Below, in pieces: positions 18,377-26,603 of a DNA stretch of 64,000 bases. Made by a program: the position numbers and the translations under genes. Under the pieces are notes generated by a model. That model saw only the letters and a program-made list of their open reading frames with translations. It did not search any database and was not told the origin of the DNA. Position 1 is the stretch's first letter. Each line of letters opens with the position of its first letter. Source of the DNA: ZC4RG30 sp963777735. GTDB taxonomy: Bacteria > Pseudomonadota > Gammaproteobacteria > Steroidobacterales > Steroidobacteraceae. The stretch spans positions 372,001-436,000 of the forward strand of contig CAVZRQ010000008.1 in the NCBI GenBank assembly GCA_963777735.1. The letters are read 5' to 3'.

Positions 18377-20011
18377 ATGAAACTGACATCCACGCGCCTC
18401 TGCCTGCTGGTTACTGCGTGGATCGTGCTGACAGCAAACGGCTCTTTCTGGTCACTGCTGTTCGGCGTAGATCCAGTGAGCAGCCATGACTGGCTTTTCC
18501 GGGGATCAATTGCCCTGGCACTTTCCGGACTGACTTTCTTCATGGTGCGGGCGCTTTCGCCCGGACGCAGCATTCGATGGATGTTGAGTCTGCTGCTCGT
18601 CATTTCGGCGGCCGCAAGCTGGTTCATGGATTCATTTGGCGTAGCCATTGATTCCGGAATGATGAGAAACACCCTGCAGACCGATCTGGCGGAAGCACGG
18701 GACTTCCTGACCCTGCCGTTTGCCTGGCGAATGACCTGGCAGGCCGCCCTCCCCTGTGTATTCGTGTGGCGCGCGCAACTTCCCGCCAGCAACTGGACAC
18801 GCTCCGCCCGCGACTACCTCCTGGGCACCCTGGCCGGATTGGTCCTGTTCTTTGGTTCAGCGCTGCCGATGTACTCCTCCTACGCGTCTTATTTTCGCAA
18901 TCAGGAGGTGGCCCGCTACCTGGTGACACCAGCCAACGTGCTGGTCAGCACCGTCTCACTCTTCCGCAAGACGCTCCACGGCCGTCAGCCGTACGTCAAG
19001 GTGGGACAAGACGCCACGCGCGACAATGCAGGGACTCCGAAGCCTTTGTTGACGGTGTTGGTCGTCGGCGAAACCGCACGCGCGAAGAATTTCTCCCTGG
19101 GCGGTTACTCGAGAAACACCAACCCCCTTCTGCAGGAGAAGGGGGTCTATTACTTCACCAACGTGCAGAGCTGCGGCACGGCAACCGCAGTGTCCGTGCC
19201 GTGCATGTTCTCCGACCTCCCCCGCAGCGAGTTCCGGATCTCCGAAGCAGATCGCAGGGATTCGGTGCTCGACATCCTGCAGCATGCCGGTTTATCCGTT
19301 TCATGGATCGACAACCAGTCTGGCTGCAAGCGGGTCTGTGCGCGCGTGCCAACCCGGCAGGCAAGGGAGTTCCATCCCACTTCCTGCGCGAACGGCGAAT
19401 GCCTGGATGACGCACTGCTGTTTGCGTTGGCTGCACAGCTACCGCAGGTCAGAACGGATAGCGTCCTCGTCCTGCATGCGATGGGCAGCCACGGCCCGAC
19501 CTATCATCGTCGCGTGCCGCCAGAGCGAGAGGTGTTCAAGCCCATCTGCCCGACAGAGCGCATAGAAACCTGCACCGACGAGCAGATTGTGAATTCCTAT
19601 GACAACTCCATCGCCTACACCGACTATGTGCTTGCTGGCCTGATCGATCAGCTTGCCGCTCAGCAGGCCAGCGTGGACTCCGTACTGGTGTACGTCTCGG
19701 ATCACGGTGAATCGCTGGGGGAGAACGGCCTGTACCTGCACGGCCAGCCATTCATGATTGCACCGGAAGTCCAGAAGCATGTGCCCATGCTGCTCTGGTT
19801 TTCACCGGGCGCAGCCGAGCGACTGACTCTTGATACAGCCTGTCTGCACAGCAGGTTGAATCTCGCGCAGTCGCACGACAACATCTCGCATACCTTGCTG
19901 GGACTCAGTGATGTGCGTACGAAGGTCTACCGACCGGAGCTGGACCTGCTGCAACCCTGCCGCGCGAAGTTCAACTCGGGGCACCCGAGCCAGCAGGCAG
20001 ACCGGAGTTAG
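18377..20011 (+). CDS. eptA: Lipid A phosphoethanolamine transferase (EptA/MCR family)
   Basis: A 544-residue inner-membrane enzyme that moves phosphoethanolamine from phosphatidylethanolamine to lipid A, lowering the surface charge and cationic-peptide binding. Five N-terminal membrane helices (about 1-190) precede a periplasmic sulfatase-like domain. Seen residues: the metal-site Glu232 in VGETARAKNFSLGGY, the catalytic Thr268 in CGTATAVSVPCMFS, and Asp442-His443 in SDHGESLGENGLYLHG; paired cysteines are also present. The length fits the family. ATG 18377 is chosen over an upstream in-frame start because it begins the first membrane helix. Its 3' end overlaps the opposing YeeE gene by 41 bases. 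No two-component regulator is adjacent. Confidence 0.9.
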   Translation: MKLTSTRLCLLVTAWIVLTANGSFWSLLFGVDPVSSHDWLFRGSIALALSGLTFFMVRALSPGRSIRWMLSLLLVISAAASWFMDSFGVAIDSGMMRNTLQTDLAEARDFLTLPFAWRMTWQAALPCVFVWRAQLPASNWTRSARDYLLGTLAGLVLFFGSALPMYSSYASYFRNQEVARYLVTPANVLVSTVSLFRKTLHGRQPYVKVGQDATRDNAGTPKPLLTVLVVGETARAKNFSLGGYSRNTNPLLQEKGVYYFTNVQSCGTATAVSVPCMFSDLPRSEFRISEADRRDSVLDILQHAGLSVSWIDNQSGCKRVCARVPTRQAREFHPTSCANGECLDDALLFALAAQLPQVRTDSVLVLHAMGSHGPTYHRRVPPEREVFKPICPTERIETCTDEQIVNSYDNSIAYTDYVLAGLIDQLAAQQASVDSVLVYVSDHGESLGENGLYLHGQPFMIAPEVQKHVPMLLWFSPGAAERLTLDTACLHSRLNLAQSHDNISHTLLGLSDVRTKVYRPELDLLQPCRAKFNSGHPSQQADRS

Positions 20012-20411
20012 CGAGTAACCCCTGCAGGTACGCCCCGGCGAACATCGCCAGGACCGCGAACAGCAGCGGCCAGTTGCCGACGCCCAGACCGGCGATTGCG
20101 GGCCCCGGGCAAACGCCGCTCAAGCCCCAACCCACGCCGAACAGGGCCGCGCCGCCCAGCGTGCGTCCGGTCATTTCGGACGAATGACGACCGAAGGCGC
20201 CGCCGAACACAGGCCTATCCATGAATCGCGGCAGCCACCTGTACACCATGGCGGTAACGACCACGGCTCCGCCGAGAACAAGCAGCAGGCCGAAGTCCTG
20301 AAATCGCAGGAATGAAAGCACGACTTCAGGTTGGATCATCGAAGAGTACGCGAGGCCGAAGCCGAACAGCACGCCGGTGAGCAGCGCCACGACCACCGTG
20401 GAACCCTTCAT
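19971..20411 (-). CDS. YeeE/YedE-family transporter, second half protein
   Basis: A 146-residue membrane protein starting MKGSTVVVALLTGVLFG. It carries the family motif GVGWGLSGVCPGPAIAGLG around its conserved cysteine. YeeE/YedE proteins import thiosulfate or related sulfur compounds. Here the usual single chain is made as two half-size proteins. The ATG overlaps the stop of the upstream half by one base (TGATG), so translation is coupled. The C-terminus overlaps the end of eptA by 41 bases on the opposite strand. Confidence 0.85.
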   Translation of the reverse strand: MKGSTVVVALLTGVLFGFGLAYSSMIQPEVVLSFLRFQDFGLLLVLGGAVVVTAMVYRWLPRFMDRPVFGGAFGRHSSEMTGRTLGGAALFGVGWGLSGVCPGPAIAGLGVGNWPLLFAVLAMFAGAYLQGLLANSGLPAGSGAPS

Positions 20412-20884
20412 CACACACCCCCGAAAGCGGCGACGAGCTGCGCTGTGACGATCGCGGTCACAAGGAAGATCACAACCGCGAGCAATGAGGGCAGCTGAAA
20501 GGAGCCCATTCCGCAGATGCCGTGCCCGGAAGTGCAGCCGTTGCTCAGCCGCGCACCGAAGCCCGCGATGAAACCGCCCGCTGCCAGTCGCCACCATGGC
20601 ACCTGCGTCTGGAATGTCTCGCCCTGCGCCACCGTCAGCAGGAAAATTGCACCGCCAAGCACCAGCCCGATACAGAGCGCGAGCCGCCAGCCGCGGCTCG
20701 ACACGAATCGATCCTGCCGGAAATACGCGAGCTTTGAGAAATACGACCAGGTCGAACTGAAGACCGTGCTCATGCCGGTAATGAGCCCGGACATCGCGAA
20801 TGCGAAGCCCACGGCAGAACCAATCAAGAGCCCGCCGACGAGGTAGGTCTCGAATCCGTAAGGGAACAACTGCTGCATCGTCAT
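20411..20884 (-). CDS. YeeE/YedE-family transporter, first half protein
   Basis: A 157-residue membrane protein with about four membrane helices and the diagnostic motif NGCTSGHGICGMG. It pairs with the downstream half to form a complete sulfur-compound transporter. This arrangement is common in proteobacteria, often near sulfide or thiosulfate genes, but none is seen here. The upstream 128 bases to the RidA gene probably hold its promoter. Confidence 0.9.
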   Translation of the reverse strand: MTMQQLFPYGFETYLVGGLLIGSAVGFAFAMSGLITGMSTVFSSTWSYFSKLAYFRQDRFVSSRGWRLALCIGLVLGGAIFLLTVAQGETFQTQVPWWRLAAGGFIAGFGARLSNGCTSGHGICGMGSFQLPSLLAVVIFLVTAIVTAQLVAAFGGV

Positions 20885-21012
20885 GGGGATCCTTGAGCGG
20901 CACCGTCACGCAGCGCCTAGGGTACACCCCGACATGGACGATTCGTTGCCCTCTCCCGGGCCCCATGACAGCGCCTCAGGACTTTGCCCCTGGATTTCGA
21001 GCAGCGTTTTCC

Positions 21013-22383
21013 TCAACGCTTCCCGGCTGCCACCACATCTATCTCGATCTTCATCTCGGGGCGAGGCAGTGAATGCACGGAAATCGTGGTGCGCGCAGGC
21101 TTGTTCGGCTGCTCTGCCGTACCGAAATACTTCGAATAGGCCGCCGACCAACCCGCGCGGTCAGTACTGCCGTCTGGGTTCGGCACCACATAGGCACGCA
21201 GGAACACCACGTCTTCCATTCCCATGCCCTCGGCGGCCAAACGCGTCTTGATCAACTCCAGTGATGCAACAGCCTGGGCTTCCAGTGTCTCGCCCGCCGC
21301 GACTGCGCCAGACGAGAAATGCATGGGTGCACCGGCACGAATGGCGATGCCCGAGGCGATGGGTGAAGTCGGGGCGCCGTAGGTGCGCAGCTGCGGGGTC
21401 TTTGAGGCAGCATCGAACAACGCCGGATTCTCCGGAAACGCCACGACCAGCTCGATCTCGATCAGAGTGGAAGGATCACCAAAGCCGGGCGTCGTTACCG
21501 TGGTGCGCGCCGGCTTCTGCGGCATGGCCGGCGTGTTGAAGAACTCGCCATAGGCGGCATTCCAGCCGTCGTAGTCGAACTTGCCTTCGAGATGCACATC
21601 CGGCGCCAGGAACGCGCGCAGATAGACCACATCCTTGAATGTCAGGCCAACGCCGGCGAGATTCTGCTGCAACCGCAGCAGCGTGCCTCGGGCCTGGGTC
21701 GCCATGTCACCCTTGTGGCGGCGATCAGTAGATGGCACCGATTGGTCGAGCGTTGGCGCCAGGGTACCGGCTGAGAAATACAGCGCCGTACCCGGACGGA
21801 TGCCGATACCGCTGGCGATGCGGCCAGTTGGGTTGCCATACAGTGCCAGGCGCGCATGGCCGGCAGGGATCTGCCCGGGGCCCATGGTGAACAGCGCAGG
21901 CACCGCACGGGGCAGCGCCACAAACTCGAGCTCGACCAGGGTCGAAGGAGATCCCAGGTAGGGAACACCAACTGTAGAGCGTGCCGGCTTTACAGCGCCG
22001 AAAGATTCGGCCCAGGCAGCATCCCAGCCGGCGAAGTCCACCTTGCCATCCGCTCCGGGGACCAGGAACGCACGGACAAAGCCCACGTCATCCAGCGTAA
22101 GCCCCGCGGCGGCCAGATTTTCCTTGAGGCGAGCGATGACCAGCAAGGCCTGTCCCTTCATGTCGGCCGGTGCGTTGCCCCCTGGCACGGAACCAGAGGG
22201 GAAATATAGCGGTCCGCCTGGCAGACCAGTGGCGCCAGCCGCGTAGGGCCGATCCGGTATGGGCGTGATTCGGAAGGTCGCTTCTGAAGCACGAGCGCAG
22301 AACGTCACGGCCGAAAGCGAGCTGACTGCGCCGCAGGACAGCGCAAGATGGGAAACAAATTCGCGTCGGGAAAGTGGATTCAT
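21013..22383 (-). CDS. Tat-exported protein with three fused RidA (YjgF/YER057c) domains
   Basis: A 456-residue protein. The start at MNPLSRREFVSH gives a clear Tat signal (SRREFVSHLALSCGAV). Three RidA repeats follow at about 45-165, 180-315 and 328-452. Each has a block of the type DVVFLRAYVVPNPDG followed by KPARTT, which holds the arginine that binds the imine carboxylate in RidA. RidA proteins hydrolyse reactive enamines and imines released by amino-acid oxidases and PLP enzymes. They are normally single-domain cytosolic trimers, so a secreted three-in-one chain could be a built-in trimer. The neighbouring Tat-exported D-amino-acid-oxidase-like proteins would supply imines. Function is inferred from family and context. 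Confidence 0.85.
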   Translation of the reverse strand: MNPLSRREFVSHLALSCGAVSSLSAVTFCARASEATFRITPIPDRPYAAGATGLPGGPLYFPSGSVPGGNAPADMKGQALLVIARLKENLAAAGLTLDDVGFVRAFLVPGADGKVDFAGWDAAWAESFGAVKPARSTVGVPYLGSPSTLVELEFVALPRAVPALFTMGPGQIPAGHARLALYGNPTGRIASGIGIRPGTALYFSAGTLAPTLDQSVPSTDRRHKGDMATQARGTLLRLQQNLAGVGLTFKDVVYLRAFLAPDVHLEGKFDYDGWNAAYGEFFNTPAMPQKPARTTVTTPGFGDPSTLIEIELVVAFPENPALFDAASKTPQLRTYGAPTSPIASGIAIRAGAPMHFSSGAVAAGETLEAQAVASLELIKTRLAAEGMGMEDVVFLRAYVVPNPDGSTDRAGWSAAYSKYFGTAEQPNKPARTTISVHSLPRPEMKIEIDVVAAGKR

Positions 22384-22521
22384 GGATGAATGGTGTCCGG
22401 ATGAGTTGACTGCCTTCACAACTGCAAGAGGCAGGCCACTCGGGAGCCCTCTCTCCACCGCGACGCGCGGCCCCGGGAATCCTTCACCGCACCGTCAACG
22501 TGCAGCAGACGCAATGGGCGA

Positions 22522-23430
22522 TCAACCATCGGGCAATGCGCTGACAAACCTGCCGACGATGCGCCCGACTTCGGCCAGGACCGCGGCATTCTCGCTCATC
22601 TCATGATCGCCTCGGTCATAGAAGGCCGTGACGAACAATGGTGCGCGACCAGGTGGCCAGGCGATGGCGATGTCGTTGGTTGGGCCATTCGCGCCAGTGC
22701 CGGTCTTGTCGCCCGCTTCCCACTCCGGGGGAAAACCACCGCGCAGGCGAGTAAGCCCTGTGACGGTTTCACGCAGCCAGCTCGTGGCGAGCACCCGAGA
22801 TGCTGGTGAGAGCACATTGCCCAGCAGCAGCTTCTGCATTGTCGTCGCCATCGCTGCGGGGGAAGTCGTATCGCGCAGATCGCCAGCCGCGACCCGCTGA
22901 TTGTTGAGTTCGGGTTCGTAGCGATCGAGGCGCGTAACCTCATCTCCGATCGAGCGCAGGAATGTGGTCAGCATGCCCGGGCCGCCACAAGCCTTCAGCA
23001 ACAGGTTCGCGGCGGCATTGTCGCTGGTGGTGACCGCTGCACGGCAGAGTTCGGCGATGGTGAGACCGCGACCCACGGCCTTCTCCGTAATCGGCGAACT
23101 GGAAAGGATGTCTTTCGCCGCAACGGGGATGGCACGTTCCAGACTCTCGATACCGCTATCGATGCGATGCAGAATGAACGCAGAGAGCACGAATTTGAAC
23201 GTCGAGCACATGGCGAATAATTCGTGGGCGCGATGTTCCGCCGATGCGCCCGTTGCCGCATCCCGGATCACGACGCCGAGACGGCCTCCCTCGCGCTTCT
23301 CCAGCGCCGCCAGTGCGGCAGAGATCTCGTCACCCGGGTCGGCCTGCCCCCAGGCCCCACTGCCTGCAACCGATGCGACAGCAAACAAAACGAGACTCCT
23401 CAAATGTTCGCGCCGGGTCTCCGAAATCAC
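22522..23430 (-). CDS. Class A serine beta-lactamase
   Basis: A beta-lactamase of about 302 residues, exported by a Tat-like signal (ETRREHLRSLVLFAVAS). All class A motifs are present: the Ser70 motif STFK (after a Cys at 69), SDN (Ambler 130), the omega-loop Glu166 in RYEPELN, and KTG (234) followed by TGANGPTND. The Cys69-Cys238 bridge of KPC-type carbapenemases is not possible, because position 238 is not Cys. GTG 23430 is chosen since it starts just before the twin arginine; an ATG at 23478 adds 16 residues. No ampR-like regulator is beside it. It may protect, or may take part in beta-lactam breakdown with the nearby acylase and dipeptidase. Confidence 0.92.
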   Translation of the reverse strand: MISETRREHLRSLVLFAVASVAGSGAWGQADPGDEISAALAALEKREGGRLGVVIRDAATGASAEHRAHELFAMCSTFKFVLSAFILHRIDSGIESLERAIPVAAKDILSSSPITEKAVGRGLTIAELCRAAVTTSDNAAANLLLKACGGPGMLTTFLRSIGDEVTRLDRYEPELNNQRVAAGDLRDTTSPAAMATTMQKLLLGNVLSPASRVLATSWLRETVTGLTRLRGGFPPEWEAGDKTGTGANGPTNDIAIAWPPGRAPLFVTAFYDRGDHEMSENAAVLAEVGRIVGRFVSALPDG

Positions 23431-23726
23431 TGAGAGCTGCAATCCTGCAATTTCCCGGATTCCTGCCTGGTTATCCATTTGTTGCACCACTTTGAATCAT
23501 CACTACCTGCCGGACTCGGTGATTCCGACAACTTTCCGTGCCACTTTCCAGCCGATTCCCCGTCGATTTCAGCGATGCACCGTTATGGTTCGCACCAACT
23601 ACGGGCATCGCCAAAACAAAGCACACTTTCAGGCTGTAACTGTTGCAACTGCCAATATGAGGGAACAAACTCCGCTCCACGTACGGTTTTTCTATTCAAT
23701 CAACACCGACGGGGATGGGACATTTC

Positions 23727-24065
23727 ATGAAACTCGAAGCCAGAAAATTGATTCGTATTCCAGTAGCTGCTGCACTGCTGGGGGCTGCACTCGGCATGAC
23801 TGCGCCAGCTGTCAGCCTCGCAGGCGCCAAGCCGGCAATGGCTGTGGTGCAGATCTCCGATCTGAACCTCGCCACCAAGAGTGGCCGCAACAAGCTGGAC
23901 CGGCGCACCGCCTCGGCCATTGCCAAGGTCTGCCCACTGCGTGACTCAGCCGTGTTGCCTCGCACCCGCGCCATCGCTGCTCACAATGCCTGCGCCCAGT
24001 CTGTGCGCAACAGCGTGAAGCAGCAGGTGGCCGAGCGCGGCAACCGCGCTGTCGCAGGCGCCTGA
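23727..24065 (+). CDS. UrcA family protein
   Basis: A 112-residue secreted protein starting MKLEARKLIRIP with a signal peptide (cleavage near SLAGA). The mature part matches the UrcA family: a DLNL motif, then TKSGRNKLDRRTASAIAKVC, and a second cysteine in AHNACAQSVRNS. UrcA proteins are small periplasmic proteins of unknown function, common in Sphingomonadales and relatives. GGGGATGGG upstream is the ribosome site. It diverges from the beta-lactamase gene. Confidence 0.85.
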   Translation: MKLEARKLIRIPVAAALLGAALGMTAPAVSLAGAKPAMAVVQISDLNLATKSGRNKLDRRTASAIAKVCPLRDSAVLPRTRAIAAHNACAQSVRNSVKQQVAERGNRAVAGA

Positions 24066-24073
24066 TGTGATGA

Positions 24074-24101
24074 CCGGTGCGCCGTGACAGCGGCGCACCG
24101 G
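24074..24101. terminator. Hairpin between convergent UrcA and oxidase genes
   Basis: A perfect 11-bp inverted repeat, CCGGTGCGCCG / CGGCGCACCGG with loop TGACAG. There is no long T run on either side, so termination would rely on the strong stem. Confidence 0.6.
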
Positions 24102-24105
24102 CTTC

Positions 24106-25320
24106 TCATGCCGCACCGGCCCGGTATGCAGAAGCAAGTGTCCTGATGGCGAATTCCGCCAACGCCAGATCCGGCTCCTCGCTGGCATCATTGAATCCTT
24201 CTTCCGTATTCGCATCCACGCCCTGCGCCTGCAGTACGGTGATGTCATGCCGTGTGGTCAGCGACACACGCCGGTAACTCAGCCCGTAGAAAGCTTCCGG
24301 CGTTGGCATCAGCCGCGCCAGCTGCCCTTTGACGGGCACCACAGATTCATCTCCCATCAACGCCCGCGCGCCGTAGCCTGTCGCGTTCACCACCGTCAGT
24401 GTGCGGCAACTTCGCGAAATCCGCAGGGGAATTGAAACTGTCGATGACCAGCCTGCCGCCAGCAGCGCGGAAGTCCTCCAGCAGGAGCCTTGAATAGAGT
24501 ACCCACGCTGAATGTCAGTCGAGGTCTGCGCCGAACATACTTCGCGACGAAACGGGGTGTCGGCGGGATCAATCGTTGCGGCCCGAAGATTGATCTCGGG
24601 AACAAGTTCGCGCGCCAGCCTGGCAAATCTTGGCCGGCCTTCGCGGGGCGCGCTCTCTTCCGACTCGCCGTTCTCGCTCGGCGGTTTATCGGAAAGAGAA
24701 TATCCGTCGACGAATCCCACCGGATCTCCTGGCAATCCGAGCAGGCCCTGGAACATGTGCCAGGAGCGACGCGCCATGCGCTGCCATTGCTGCTTGAACG
24801 CCGGCGTCGCCGCGCTCTCGAGACAGATGCGCGAATCGGGAGTCCAGCCGCCGGTAGCCCAGGACGAACGGACATCCGGTGGCGTGTCCTTCGCATAGAT
24901 GGTCACCTCGCTGGCACCCATGCGTTGCAGCTGCAGGGCCGTGGTAAGGCCGATGGCACCGCACCCGATCACCCCGAAGGAGCGCGCCCCGGTTCGCAGC
25001 GCCAACTCTGCCGCGATCTCCCCTGAGCCCCACGACAACGACCAGCCACTGCCCCCATGGCCATAGTGATGCACGATGTCCTGGCGGCCGATACGCTCGA
25101 TCTCGAGTCGTGGTCCGGCGCCACGGAACGGACGTGTGCACACAGTGATGCCGGTGATGCGATCCACTGCCAGAGGGATTCGGCGCAGTGAATATTCCCT
25201 TTCACGTGCGGCGCCAAGGACCGGATAGGCTGCGCCTGCCGCGACGGCGGCACCGGCTGCCAGCAACCGTCGGCGGGTGATCAGGCTCTGCACGGCCGTC
25301 TGTTCCCGTGCGAACCTCAT
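24106..25320 (-). CDS. D-amino-acid-oxidase-like FAD oxidoreductase, circularly permuted (paralogue 2, three frame breaks)
   Basis: A 404-residue reading with a Tat signal (ITRRRLLAAGAAVAAG). It is a close paralogue of the upstream gene, and the two overlap by 4 bases (ATGA). As in the paralogue, the block RPFRGAGPRLE...YGHGGSGWSLSWG (63-98), which is C-terminal in ordinary D-amino-acid oxidases, comes before the FAD-binding GVIGCGAIG (116-124). Between about 24395 and 24550 the frame is wrong for about 50 residues. Alignment with the paralogue shows three single-base insertions whose sum restores the frame. Repaired, the segment reads like the paralogue (YSRLLLEDFRAAGGRLVID). The substrate is unknown; it is probably a D-amino acid or amine. 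Confidence 0.8.
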   Translation of the reverse strand: MRFAREQTAVQSLITRRRLLAAGAAVAAGAAYPVLGAAREREYSLRRIPLAVDRITGITVCTRPFRGAGPRLEIERIGRQDIVHHYGHGGSGWSLSWGSGEIAAELALRTGARSFGVIGCGAIGLTTALQLQRMGASEVTIYAKDTPPDVRSSWATGGWTPDSRICLESAATPAFKQQWQRMARRSWHMFQGLLGLPGDPVGFVDGYSLSDKPPSENGESEESAPREGRPRFARLARELVPEINLRAATIDPADTPFRREVCSAQTSTDIQRGYSIQGSCWRTSALLAAGWSSTVSIPLRISRSCRTLTVVNATGYGARALMGDESVVPVKGQLARLMPTPEAFYGLSYRRVSLTTRHDITVLQAQGVDANTEEGFNDASEEPDLALAEFAIRTLASAYRAGAA

Positions 25321-26510
25321 GCTGCCTTCTGCCTGAATGCCGAGGCGATGGTGTTTACTGCCAGTTCCGCTTCGGCCATATCCGGCGTGCGCCCCGGATT
25401 CTCGTACCCGTAGTATTCGTCCTCTCCATATACCTGCAGTACGAACCCATCACGTCGCGGCACCATGCCCACCTTGTGGTACTGCAGGCCGTAACGCACT
25501 TCCGCCTGTGGCACCATGTGGGCCAACTGCCCACGCACGGGAATCAACGAACGGTCACCCAGCAGTTCGCGCGCACCGATTCCGGTGGCGTTCACGACGG
25601 TCTTGTGTGGCAGTCGGGCGAAGTCTGATGGCGTGCGCAGTTCGTCGATCACCAACCGTCCGCCCCCAGCGCGGAAATCCGAAAGCAACAATCGTGAGTA
25701 GGCGGGCAGATTGAACATCAGCTGGCTGCCGCGACGAACATAGGGCGCGGAAAAAGGAGTGGCGGCAGCATCCACCGGAACAGACCGGGTGCCGATCTCG
25801 GGCACCAGTTCGCGCTCAAGCTCCGCGAAGTGGGCCCTGGCGTCCGGGCGCGGGCTTTTCTGTGAACTGGAAGGGGCCGTATCGGAAAGCCCGTAACTCT
25901 CCACGAACTCCACCGGCGCACCGGGCAACCCCAGCAGATTCTGGTACATGCGCCAGGATTGACGCGTCATCTTCTGCCATCGCTGCAGGAAGGCCGGAGT
26001 CAGCGATCCCTCCAGGCCGATACGGGAACTGGGCGACCACACACCCGTCGCAAAACTGGACGCCACATCCGGCGCCAGCTCACGTGCGTAAATGGTCACC
26101 TGCGCGCCAGCCCGCTGCAACTGCACCGCTGCAGTCAGTCCGACAGCACCGCAACCCACCACCCCGATGTGACGCTCGCCGGTTGCCAAGGCGAGCTGCG
26201 TCACGATTTCGCCCGAGCCCCAGGACAGCGACCAGCCACTGCCGCCATGGCCGTAGCTGTGCACAATACTCTGTTCACCCATCCGCTCGACTTCGAGCCG
26301 CGGTCCTGCGGCACGGAATGGTCGTGAGCAAACGGTGATATGGGAGATGCGGTCCACCGACGGGAGATAAGGCACCAGCTTCGCGCCCGACTGCCCCCGC
26401 TGAAAACCAATCGCCGCGCAGCCCGGCAGCGATGCCGCCACGAGTGCCGCGCTGGCACCTGACAACAGACGGCGCCGGTTCATCAAGCCTGGCGCGGTAC
26501 TTTCGCTCAT
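25317..26510 (-). CDS. D-amino-acid-oxidase-like FAD oxidoreductase, circularly permuted (paralogue 1)
   Basis: A 397-residue protein with a Tat signal and lipobox (NRRRLLSGASAALVAASLPGC), so it is probably a Tat-exported lipoprotein. Residues 57-100 hold RPFRAAGPRLE and YGHGGSGWSLSWG. In D-amino-acid oxidases these form the C-terminal end, with the substrate Arg and an FAD contact. They are followed at 116-124 by the Rossmann motif GVVGCGAVG, normally at the N-terminus. The mid part TVVNATGIGARELLGDRSLIPVRGQ is the usual DAO core. The chain therefore looks like a circular permutation. It is preceded by a TonB receptor and followed by its paralogue in one operon. Expected reaction: oxidation of a D-amino acid to an imino acid plus peroxide, in the periplasm. 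Confidence 0.85.
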   Translation of the reverse strand: MSESTAPGLMNRRRLLSGASAALVAASLPGCAAIGFQRGQSGAKLVPYLPSVDRISHITVCSRPFRAAGPRLEVERMGEQSIVHSYGHGGSGWSLSWGSGEIVTQLALATGERHIGVVGCGAVGLTAAVQLQRAGAQVTIYARELAPDVASSFATGVWSPSSRIGLEGSLTPAFLQRWQKMTRQSWRMYQNLLGLPGAPVEFVESYGLSDTAPSSSQKSPRPDARAHFAELERELVPEIGTRSVPVDAAATPFSAPYVRRGSQLMFNLPAYSRLLLSDFRAGGGRLVIDELRTPSDFARLPHKTVVNATGIGARELLGDRSLIPVRGQLAHMVPQAEVRYGLQYHKVGMVPRRDGFVLQVYGEDEYYGYENPGRTPDMAEAELAVNTIASAFRQKAA

Positions 26511-26603
26511 TCGCTGTGCCTCATTCCGGTTCCTACGGAAGGCGACAGCACTGTTGCCGCCGCCTTCCGCATGATCACGACCCCAATTGCAGTCAGAGTC
26601 TGA

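Noticed and set aside
18377..20011. Mobile MCR-type colistin resistance gene
   Set aside because: The family match is real, but there is no insertion sequence or plasmid gene nearby and the codon use is like its neighbours. A chromosomal eptA is simpler.
22522..23430. KPC/SME-type carbapenemase
   Set aside because: Cys69 is present, but the partner Cys238 is missing (KTG is followed by TGANG). Only class A can be claimed.
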